From Planctomycetota bacterium (GTDB lineage Bacteria > Planctomycetota > Phycisphaerae > SM23-33), in the NCBI GenBank assembly GCA_022705325.1, contig JAKJER010000040.1, positions 1-57,629 on the forward strand: a DNA stretch of 57,629 bases. Reading direction: 5' to 3'. Position 1 is the stretch's first letter, and each line of letters begins with the position of its first letter. A program made the position numbers and the translations under genes. Under the pieces are notes generated by a model, which was given only the letters and a program-made list of their open reading frames with translations, searched no databases and was not told the origin of the DNA. Below, one piece after another: positions 1 through 6,541 of this stretch.

Positions 1-15
1 CCGGTAGCGGATATC

Positions 16-2286
16 ATGGCACTATTCAAGGGCCGACGCATGGTAACGTTCGGGGACAAACCGCGTCGCTGCCGCAACTCCGGTACGACAGCCGTCTCGG
101 CTGTCGCTTCTGGTACGATAGGCGTCTCGGCCTTAAAGGCTGTCTCGCCTGTCCTCTCTCGCGTCGAGACCATCGCCGCCTCGGCCAGCCCCAGCTCGTC
201 CGACATCTACGCCCAGTACACCTATCTGGGCGCCTCGACCATCGTCCAGGTCGATCACCCCGCCGTCGACGGCGGACTGACCCTCGCGTACGTCGAGTAC
301 GACCAGTACGATGTGCCCACCCATTCCGGCTGGGACCGCTTCGGACGCGTCGTCCAGCAGACCTGGACGGTCGACGGGTCGGCCGTGGACTCCTACGCCT
401 ACGGCTACGACCTGAACTCCAACCGCCTCTACCGCGAGAACCTCCAGACCTCGAACTTCGACGAGCTGTACGAATACGACGACTTGAACCGCCTGATCGA
501 CATGGGCCGCGGCAACCTGGACCAGAGCAAGCTCTTCCTGAGCAACACGGGCTACAGCCAGACCTGGACCCTCGACCAGCTCGGCAACTGGACCGGCCTC
601 CAGCAGGACGACGACGGCGACGGCCAGGACCAGGCCTGGTCCCAGACCCGCACCCACAACGCCGTCAACGAGATCACCGACATCACCGACTCGCGCGGCT
701 GGATCGACCCGACCTACGACGAGGCCGGCAACATGATCTCCGGCCCCACGCCCGGCGACGAGGACGCCCGCCAGCACTACACCTACGACGCCTGGAACCG
801 CATGACCGGCGTCTACGACGACGACGCCCAGGACCCCGGCAACCCCGGCACGCAGATCATGACCTACACGTACGATGGCCTGAACCGATTGGCCGTCTCG
901 CACGACAACTTCTACTACCACTTCTACTACAACGAGCAGTGGCAGACGCTGGAGGTCCGCCGCAACAACCCGGCCGACGGCGACCCCGAGCGGCAATACG
1001 TCTGGGACATCCGCTACATCGACGCCCCCGTGGTGCGGTTCTTCGACGGCAACCTGGACGGCGACTACGCAGACGAGGACGATAACGTCCTCTACTACTG
1101 CAACGACGCCAACATGAACGTGACGGCCCTGGTCGACGCCTCCGACGGCAGCGTCGTCGAGCGCTACGCCTACACGGCCTACGGCCAGCCCATCGTTCTG
1201 AACCCGGACACTTGGGCCGAGCGACAGAACGGCTCGGTCTACAAGAACTGGCGCCTCTTCGCCGGCTACCGCTTCGACGACGAGACCGGCCTGTACCTCG
1301 TCCGCAACCGCGTCTACCAGGCGGAACTGGGACGGTGGGCGCAAAGGGATCCTGTGCGAGCGGGTTTAAACTCTTATGAATACGCCACTTCTAATGCCCT
1401 GCGGGCAACAGATCCTCTGGGACTAGATCCCACGATTGAACTGGCTCCTTGGTATGATCGCTCGAAGGATCCCACCAAGGCCGAATTCTGGGATGCGCTC
1501 TATATGAATAATGTCGAGACTATATCGAATGAACAACAATACGGCTGGATTGGGCCATTTAATCTGCCTGGCATGCGCATTCCGCATGGAAGTCTGAACT
1601 TGTACACGAGGACAATGTTTGAGGCCATTGCGCTGGATCAACTCGTGGATACACCCCAATGGCTGACCATTCCAGACCATTTAATCGTCGCATTGAACGT
1701 GGCGTGGACACGAACGGTTTCTACTGCTCACGAACATAGCGGAGCTCTTTCCTACGACACCAAAACGCGCGAGATCTTTGTGTGGGGGCCCTTCGAGGGA
1801 ACCCGCGGAGGTACACGTCAGTACCACAAGATCGTCGCGAGAGGCGAGGCGTTTGGGTTCTACCATACGCATGTTCCCTCCGAGACTATTATCGGTTTCT
1901 TCTCGGGGGGGGACGTAATCTCGTTCTTGCACAACCGATACGTGCGCATTATGTTCGCACGAAGTTGCGACGATTTATGGGCCTTGGTCAAGACGCATCG
2001 TTTTCCCTTGGCAATGCCAAACCGCAACACAATCATTGATGTCACGACACAGAACCCTGTAGATATGGAGTTTTGGCAGGTACATGACAAGACAAAGCCC
2101 ATTCCGGGTATGTATCCTTTTGGTAGCCTTGAGGATAAGCAAGCTTGGGCGGACTATGAAAGACGCGCTGTTGAAGCTCTGGCCCACGACGCTGCTGACT
2201 GGAACTTTGGGCTTTATAGGATATCGGATCTTGGAGGCGGATATCTGTCGGGAGGTAGCATGCTCCGTAAGGTGCTATCGAAGTAA
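16..2286 (+). CDS. RHS/YD-repeat protein with a JAMM/DUF4329-like C-terminal tip (probably 5'-truncated)
   Basis: YD motifs (YEYDDLNRL near residue 152, YTYDAWNRM near 255, YTYDGLNRL near 284) lead into the RHS core end (LGRWAQRDP near 438, DPLGLDP near 466). In the family this shell encloses a variable toxin tip that begins just after DPxGL. The tip (about 473-756) has Glu573, then HTH at 617-619 and SGGD at 630-633, the E...HxH-x10-SxxD layout of JAMM/MPN-like metallo-isopeptidases and the DUF4329 tips of RHS proteins. Base composition falls clearly in AT-rich direction from about base 1360, where the core ends, as expected for a swapped cassette. The first ATG gives this start, but no stop lies upstream in frame, so the gene may extend beyond the left edge. 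The N-terminus has no recognisable signal and contains translated palindromic repeats. Family sure; catalytic role of the tip inferred. Confidence 0.85.
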   Translation: MALFKGRRMVTFGDKPRRCRNSGTTAVSAVASGTIGVSALKAVSPVLSRVETIAASASPSSSDIYAQYTYLGASTIVQVDHPAVDGGLTLAYVEYDQYDVPTHSGWDRFGRVVQQTWTVDGSAVDSYAYGYDLNSNRLYRENLQTSNFDELYEYDDLNRLIDMGRGNLDQSKLFLSNTGYSQTWTLDQLGNWTGLQQDDDGDGQDQAWSQTRTHNAVNEITDITDSRGWIDPTYDEAGNMISGPTPGDEDARQHYTYDAWNRMTGVYDDDAQDPGNPGTQIMTYTYDGLNRLAVSHDNFYYHFYYNEQWQTLEVRRNNPADGDPERQYVWDIRYIDAPVVRFFDGNLDGDYADEDDNVLYYCNDANMNVTALVDASDGSVVERYAYTAYGQPIVLNPDTWAERQNGSVYKNWRLFAGYRFDDETGLYLVRNRVYQAELGRWAQRDPVRAGLNSYEYATSNALRATDPLGLDPTIELAPWYDRSKDPTKAEFWDALYMNNVETISNEQQYGWIGPFNLPGMRIPHGSLNLYTRTMFEAIALDQLVDTPQWLTIPDHLIVALNVAWTRTVSTAHEHSGALSYDTKTREIFVWGPFEGTRGGTRQYHKIVARGEAFGFYHTHVPSETIIGFFSGGDVISFLHNRYVRIMFARSCDDLWALVKTHRFPLAMPNRNTIIDVTTQNPVDMEFWQVHDKTKPIPGMYPFGSLEDKQAWADYERRAVEALAHDAADWNFGLYRISDLGGGYLSGGSMLRKVLSK
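82..153. repeat. Palindromic units of the GACAGGCG-TCT-CGCCTGTC type inside the RHS reading frame
   Basis: Two adjacent units begin GGTACGA: one at 82-105 (arms GACAGCCG/CGGCTGTC around TCT) and a longer, partly degraded one at 112-153. They are translated in frame as a low-complexity Ser/Val/Ala stretch. Related units occur at 50351-50376 and as a facing pair at 56472-56533, each also within a reading frame. Confidence 0.6.
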
Positions 2287-2300
2287 TTGCCGGTGAGCTT

Positions 2301-3161
2301 ATGAGACTTATCGAGTACTTGTGTATGTTGTCACTCTGTGTGTCTTGTAGCTGCAGAGAAGCGCACGACAGAAGTCCCCCTGCGTCCGCCTCTGGAGGGC
2401 ACAGAGTACTCAGGTTGTGGACTGACGTAGGTTGCGTTGCCCTTAGCAGCGAAGGCGTTGTCGGGTGGTCGTTTGATGACGAGCAAGATATGAGATGGTG
2501 GGTGTTATTGCCTGCGCCACAGGAACAGGTCGTGAAGTTGATGAACCTGATTGAGGAACACAGTGGGCACGCGAATGATGCGGACGATGCTGTTGGCATA
2601 CTTGCGCCAGTCGCCGGGAAGAAGAACGACAATGTTCTGTGGGCTGATAGCCAATATACCAAGACACTCATCCCTACCCTCATTACCGTGACGCGGGTGG
2701 AACTTGCTAAGGCTGTCCATGCGAAAGCAAAGGCCGGTTGGTTGCAACGAGACGGGAACCCACAGGATGCGACACGCAGTTATGCGTACGCTTTACGGTA
2801 TCTGCACGAGTGGATGAGGCGTAATCCTGGTGCAGAATGTTATGACGGGGATTTACTAGTGGCATTGGGCTGCGACCAAGAGTGGGGCGCTTACGATCAG
2901 TTGTGGAATACAATCACCGATGGACAGTTGCTGGTCCGAGAGGAGGTCGGTGGTATAGTTGTCGAGTTTGTCTCCGGCATCGGTGACAATATCGTTGATG
3001 GCAAGGATCTTGCGAATGGAGAGCCTTTCTCAGTGTCACCGCGTGCGCGAGAACTGATACGGGGCGAGCTTGTGACATGTAGATCGGAGTCTCGGTTGCG
3101 TATTCGCAGGCTACTGCTCTCGGGAGGAGGCGTTATTGGGCATGAATTCAGGCACAGATAG
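2301..3161 (+). CDS. Hypothetical lipoprotein downstream of the RHS tip
   Basis: The 286-residue product starts with a short hydrophobic stretch ending LCVSCSC, a plausible lipobox with Cys near residue 16, so it is probably an envelope lipoprotein. I recognise no domain in the remainder. The gene starts 14 bases after the RHS stop, behind a modest GGTGAG ribosome site, on the same strand and with the same lower-GC composition as the RHS tip. In polymorphic-toxin loci this position is normally taken by the cognate immunity gene, so immunity is a reasonable guess from position only. It could instead be an unrelated cargo gene. Confidence 0.6.
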   Translation: MRLIEYLCMLSLCVSCSCREAHDRSPPASASGGHRVLRLWTDVGCVALSSEGVVGWSFDDEQDMRWWVLLPAPQEQVVKLMNLIEEHSGHANDADDAVGILAPVAGKKNDNVLWADSQYTKTLIPTLITVTRVELAKAVHAKAKAGWLQRDGNPQDATRSYAYALRYLHEWMRRNPGAECYDGDLLVALGCDQEWGAYDQLWNTITDGQLLVREEVGGIVVEFVSGIGDNIVDGKDLANGEPFSVSPRARELIRGELVTCRSESRLRIRRLLLSGGGVIGHEFRHR

Positions 3162-3164
3162 TGA

Positions 3165-3340
3165 CATTGGGGAATTCAGGGAATTCAGGGAATTCAGGGA
3201 CAGATACCTTGGAATTTTGGGAATTCAGGAATTCAGGGACGGAATTCAGGAATTCAGGGACAGATACCTTAATTCGGGATACGGGGGATACGGGATACGG
3301 GGGATACGGGGATACGGGGGATACGGGGACAGATACCATG
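3165..3340. repeat. Tandem short repeats (GGGAATTCA-type, then GGGATACGG-type) with three GGGACAGATACC motifs
   Basis: The stretch opens with iterations of a 9-base unit around GAATTCAGG and passes into iterations around GGGGGATAC. GGGACAGATACC occurs at 3197-3208, 3257-3268 and 3326-3337, so the first two are exactly 60 bases apart. Apparent open frames across it are repeat translations, not genes. It lies just upstream of a RAYT element. Confidence 0.8.
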
Positions 3341-3450
3341 ATTCAGCTTGACAGGCTCATTTGGAACGCGTAGGGTACGGATCATGCCACGAATCGCACG
3401 AGTTGTCGTGCCGGCCGGTGGCCTCCCTAAGATAGGATGAGAATTCGTGG

Positions 3451-3493
3451 CACCCTCAAGCCGTAGCCCCGCAGGGGCGAAGGCTTGGGGGTG
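3451..3493. repeat. REP-like hairpin, left side of RAYT gene
   Basis: CACCCTCAAGCC (3451-3462) pairs with GGCTTGGGGGTG (3482-3493) with one mismatch. A small inner palindrome GCCCCGCAGGGGC lies at 3465-3477. Confidence 0.75.
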
Positions 3494-3592
3494 TGGACGG
3501 CGCCTGGTCGTTCAGAAGGATGGCGATTCCAGGCGCATGTGCAATGGGACCGGATCTGGGGCTTGCGAAGCGACTACAATCGTGGTAGGTTC

Positions 3593-4171
3593 ATGGCCAT
3601 GCAAGACGGGGAGACTGTCCGAAAGAGATGTCAGCGGTGGAACACGGCGTGGCAGGCCCACGGGTTGACGTTCTCCTGTTATCGCCGCCAGGCCTTCCTC
3701 GCAAAGGACCGCACGCGCGGGTATCTGGCCGACGCAGTGAACCGTGCCAGGGAAACCCACGGGTTTCACGTCTGGGCGTACGTCTTCATGCCCGAGCACG
3801 TCCACCTGCTCCTCTGGCCGGCCAAGGAGAAGTACTCCATGTCGCTCATCCTGCAGTCGGTCAAGCAGTCAGCCTCGCGACGGGCCGTGGCGTGGCTGCG
3901 TGCTAATGATCCGGCGGGATTGCGGCTTCTGGCGACCGGGCAACGGGACCGCCCGTGGCAGTTCTGGCAGGACGGGGGCGGGCACGACCGCAACATCCGC
4001 AACGCCAAGGCGCTTCGGGACTTCTTCACCTACATCCACTACAACCCGGTCAAGCGCGGCCTGGTGGCCCAGCCCGAGGATTGGCAGTGGAGCAGCGCCC
4101 GCGACTGGAACGGCTTGGCCGCCGGTCCGATTCCGATTGATAAACAGTCGTTCATCGATTCGGCGATGTGA
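3593..4171 (+). CDS. REP-associated tyrosine transposase (RAYT, Y1/HUH family)
   Basis: The 192-residue product carries the HUH motif within MPEHVHLL (His69-Val-His71) and the tyrosine region YIHYNPVKRGLV (Tyr147/Tyr150), followed by a WQWSSARD segment, in the usual order for TnpA_REP proteins. These single-domain nucleases nick and join single-stranded DNA at REP hairpins by a 5'-phosphotyrosine link. The frame stays open upstream to 3485, but that part overlaps the left hairpin and does not resemble the family, so the ATG at 3593 was chosen (a second ATG at 3599 is possible). The ribosome site is weak. Near-identical stem sequences on both sides point to cognate REP sites. Confidence 0.88.
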   Translation: MAMQDGETVRKRCQRWNTAWQAHGLTFSCYRRQAFLAKDRTRGYLADAVNRARETHGFHVWAYVFMPEHVHLLLWPAKEKYSMSLILQSVKQSASRRAVAWLRANDPAGLRLLATGQRDRPWQFWQDGGGHDRNIRNAKALRDFFTYIHYNPVKRGLVAQPEDWQWSSARDWNGLAAGPIPIDKQSFIDSAM

Positions 4172-4235
4172 GACAGCATGATGAGAAGGTGCCGCCATGA
4201 ACAGGGATGCCACGCACAGGTTCGGCCGCCGGCCG

Positions 4236-4292
4236 CACCCCCAAGCCCGGGCCGGACGGGAACAGCATCCGTCCGGCCCGGGCTTGAGGGTG
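4236..4292. repeat. Long REP-like hairpin, right side of RAYT gene
   Basis: A 24-base arm at 4236-4259 pairs with 4269-4292 with one mismatch around a 9-base loop. The outer 12 bases of the stem, CACCC(C/T)CAAGCC against GGCTTG(A)GGGTG, match the left hairpin. Confidence 0.8.
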
Positions 4293-4300
4293 GCACGAAT

Positions 4301-4587
4301 CGGTTCTCGTCTTTGGGGAGGCCACCGGCCGAATCATAGAAGCAGCAAGAATCGGGAATCCGGCGAATTCGGTGCGAATCGAGGACAGTGGGAAGAAGTG
4401 AAGCCGTGATAGCATGGCTGGATCGACCCGACTGTAGTGGTCCAGCGAGCTTCGTGCGGGACATGTTCGGCAACTGTGGGCGGTCGTTGAGGACCGTCGA
4501 AGGCAGAGATTGACAATCGAAGAGGCAAGACGTGGGCCGAGGGCCGACGTACTCGGACAGCAAGCAGCGCCATGAATGCTGGAGGCA
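4301..4587. other. Intergenic stretch without a recognised gene
   Basis: It lies between the RAYT right hairpin and the end of the AbiEii gene. I see no credible reading frame, no strong hairpin followed by T residues, and no RNA gene. Confidence 0.5.
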
Positions 4588-5505
4588 TCAGAATTGCCAC
4601 GGTCCCGGGGCCAGCCAGCGTTGGGGCATCGGCAGGCCGGCAGCCAGATGCGACAGAATCGGTTCGAGAAAGGCGGCCACGCCAGCGACGGCTGCGGCGA
4701 ATTCATCGGGCATACCTTCCGGCCTCGACCGGCGCATGAATGCCTTCCACTGCGTCTGCTTGGCTTCAAGCCGCGCGAAGTCGGCCGTGAAGGCGCTCGG
4801 CTGCTGTGGGATAGCCGTCTGGCGGCGGTGAAACGTGTTGATGATGGCTTCCGCCAGCAGTGGCCCTTCAAAGTCGAAGTGTCGCGAGAGAAACCACAAA
4901 TCGGCGAAATCCTTCATCCGGCTGTTGGCCTCTCCCAGGGTCACCATCGCTTCGAGCTTTTCGGAAACCACGGTTTCGCGGGGATACATTCGAATGGTGG
5001 GGGCCGGAGTGTCCAGCAAGGCGGGAAACTCCGCTGCCTGGGGCGCCGGCGTAATCACGTCACCGAATCCGACGTCAACGACGAGTGGAATGCGGGCGTT
5101 GCCAAGCCTGCTCTCCATCCGTACGCGGACGCCTTCATACTGCATGTCCTCACGGATTACGTCGGCGATGACGGACTCGGGCATATAGATCATCCCGTCG
5201 GGCGTGGCCACGGAAGCCGCCGCAATCTCGCGGAATACCCGCACCAGTTCTTCAGGGGAGTTGTTTCCGAGGCCAAGCAGGTCCAAGTCCTGCGTCGCGC
5301 GGTACTGTTGATTCGACCAGACCGCCAGCAGCATTGCGCCCTTAAGGATGAAGCGGTCGGAGAATCCCGACTGGCCAATCCGAAAAAGAAGACGCTCCAG
5401 GCTGTACCGCACCAAGAGGCGGTTGTAGTCCTGAGCGGTCTGGCGGGCCAGGTTCAGCAGCCGTTGGCGTACGGACTGGGCCAGGTTGGCGCTGTCGTTG
5501 ATCAT
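4588..5505 (-). CDS. abiEii: AbiEii/AbiGii-type nucleotidyltransferase toxin
   Basis: The 305-residue product fits the toxin of type IV AbiE toxin-antitoxin systems. ILKGAMLLAVW precedes RATQDLDLLG, which supplies the Asp-x-Asp pair of the DNA polymerase beta-like nucleotidyltransferase fold. SEKLEAMV and DFADLWFL follow in the family order. Such toxins are reported to inactivate tRNAs or other targets by nucleotide transfer and to abort phage infection. The start codon overlaps the AbiEi stop by four bases (ATGA), so the two are translated together. The C-terminus looks complete. Family assignment is firm; the target is unknown here. Confidence 0.88.
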   Translation of the reverse strand: MINDSANLAQSVRQRLLNLARQTAQDYNRLLVRYSLERLLFRIGQSGFSDRFILKGAMLLAVWSNQQYRATQDLDLLGLGNNSPEELVRVFREIAAASVATPDGMIYMPESVIADVIREDMQYEGVRVRMESRLGNARIPLVVDVGFGDVITPAPQAAEFPALLDTPAPTIRMYPRETVVSEKLEAMVTLGEANSRMKDFADLWFLSRHFDFEGPLLAEAIINTFHRRQTAIPQQPSAFTADFARLEAKQTQWKAFMRRSRPEGMPDEFAAAVAGVAAFLEPILSHLAAGLPMPQRWLAPGPWQF

Positions 5506-6122
5506 GCGATCAGGGCCTCAAGGTACGGCCGCATGACTTCACCCACGCGGCATTTTCGGGCAACATCGGAGATATGGCCAATCGTGACGCCATACTGTTT
5601 GCGGTGTGTGACCACCTCGCGAAGGGCTTCTACGGCCACGTCAACGCCCACCTTGTTGCGGAAGCGGAAGCAGTCGATGAGCGTCTTGGCAATGCTGTAG
5701 ACGCGAACCACGCCACCGCCAGTTCGATGCTCTTCGATCTCTTCGCGGTACATGCGATCCGTCAGGTAGGTCAGCTCGATTGGTGGGTATTCGACGCGGG
5801 GCTTGGCGGCTTTGGAGGGGATGGCCAACCAGACCTTGTGCGGCAGTTGCATTCCAATCCCGTGGAACCGCAGGGCCGACAGCAGGCATACCACGCCCTG
5901 AGGCACCCGCTTGCAGGCCTCGATGAGCGTCTGGTTCGTCGTGGGCTCAGCATCGGCCAGTCCGTACAGCCCCCGCCCCGCGCGGACCAGAAGGCCCTTG
6001 CGGCACAGACGGCGGATGTCTTCCGGATGCACTCCAATGCCGGCCACATCCCGGGGCCGGAACGGGCCGTGCTCTCGGGCATACTTGAGAGCCTTCTGCT
6101 GGTTTTCGCTGGTTCTAGTCAT
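5502..6122 (-). CDS. abiEi: AbiEi-type antitoxin and autoregulator
   Basis: The 206-residue product begins with a winged-helix segment (FRPRDVAGIG, then LCRKGLLVRAGRGLYGL) and continues with the AbiEi C-terminal antitoxin region (VYSIAKTLIDCFRFRNKVG). In the family the N-terminus binds inverted repeats in the promoter and the C-terminus neutralises AbiEii. It is the first gene of the pair and overlaps abiEii by four bases. No Shine-Dalgarno sequence precedes the ATG, and a consensus -10 box lies only nine bases upstream, so the message is probably leaderless. A nested inverted repeat covers the promoter and is a good autoregulatory operator. Confidence 0.87.
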   Translation of the reverse strand: MTRTSENQQKALKYAREHGPFRPRDVAGIGVHPEDIRRLCRKGLLVRAGRGLYGLADAEPTTNQTLIEACKRVPQGVVCLLSALRFHGIGMQLPHKVWLAIPSKAAKPRVEYPPIELTYLTDRMYREEIEEHRTGGGVVRVYSIAKTLIDCFRFRNKVGVDVAVEALREVVTHRKQYGVTIGHISDVARKCRVGEVMRPYLEALIA

Positions 6123-6124
6123 AG

Positions 6125-6172
6125 CGTGATATTATATCGGTACTTGAAGTTAAGTACCATGAGTTTATCACG
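6125..6172 (-). promoter_or_regulatory. abiE promoter with nested inverted-repeat operator
   Basis: On the minus strand TATAAT lies at 6136-6131, nine bases before the abiEi ATG at 6122. The inner inverted repeat GGTACTT(6)AAGTACC spans 6139-6158. An outer repeat CGTGATA (6125-6131) / TATCACG (6166-6172) encloses it. The -35 hexamer is poor, as expected for a repressor-covered site. AbiEi proteins are known to bind inverted repeats in their promoter; use of these ones is inferred. Confidence 0.6.
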
Positions 6173-6355
6173 CAGGCAAAACGTGACGGTTTCTCGGTAG
6201 TTGCCAAGAAATACCGCAGTTTCTATCCAACGACATCGTCGGTACGCCAAGAGAATATAGCTTGCTTATCTTGCGGCGGGCACGTCACTGATTCCGGCAC
6301 CGAGGGTGTTGACGTGGCCGTATCTGTTTGTAAACTTGGTGGTTGCGGAGGCTCG

Positions 6356-6405
6356 CCCGCGGCTTTGTAAAGCGGCGGCTGTGGGTTCGATTCCCTCCGC
6401 TGGCT
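6356..6405 (+). other. Truncated tRNA-like 3' fragment (Thr-UGU-like)
   Basis: The last part reads GGGTTCGATTCCC, a T-arm-like hairpin, followed by CGCTGGCT as a 3' acceptor strand. The distance back to TTTGTAA places TGT as anticodon. No 5' acceptor strand (GCCAGCG) or D-arm is found upstream, and the anticodon stem pairs badly, so this is not an intact tRNA. It may be a remnant or an attachment-site copy. Confidence 0.4.
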
Positions 6406-6541
6406 GTATCCTCATCGCAATCGAACGGGGCTCGCCGGGCAGCCAAAGGCGAAACCAGGTTTGTACCGTGTAGTTCCCCCCCTCCTGAGCCAGAGTCACG
6501 CCCTGCCGTGAGTGTCTCAGGAAGGGCCAGGCCTGCGGTCG

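Larger units (their letters stand above)
3442..4300 (+). mobile_element. RAYT element bounded by inverted REP-like palindromes
   Basis: The left edge reads ATTCGTGGCACCCTCAAGCC (3443-3462). The right edge, read on the minus strand from 4300 to 4281, is the same 20 bases with one mismatch. Each edge continues into a hairpin: 3451-3493 on the left, 4236-4292 on the right. The only gene inside is the REP-associated tyrosine transposase. RAYTs act on such REP hairpins as single-stranded DNA. Here the hairpins and gene are directly visible; mobility is inferred. Confidence 0.65.

Noticed and set aside
3165..3340. Protein-coding frames of 60-73 residues
   Set aside because: Open in several frames only because the DNA is a short tandem repeat without stops.
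6341..6405. Complete tRNA-Thr gene
   Set aside because: No 5' acceptor strand or D-arm and poor anticodon stem; kept only as a fragment.
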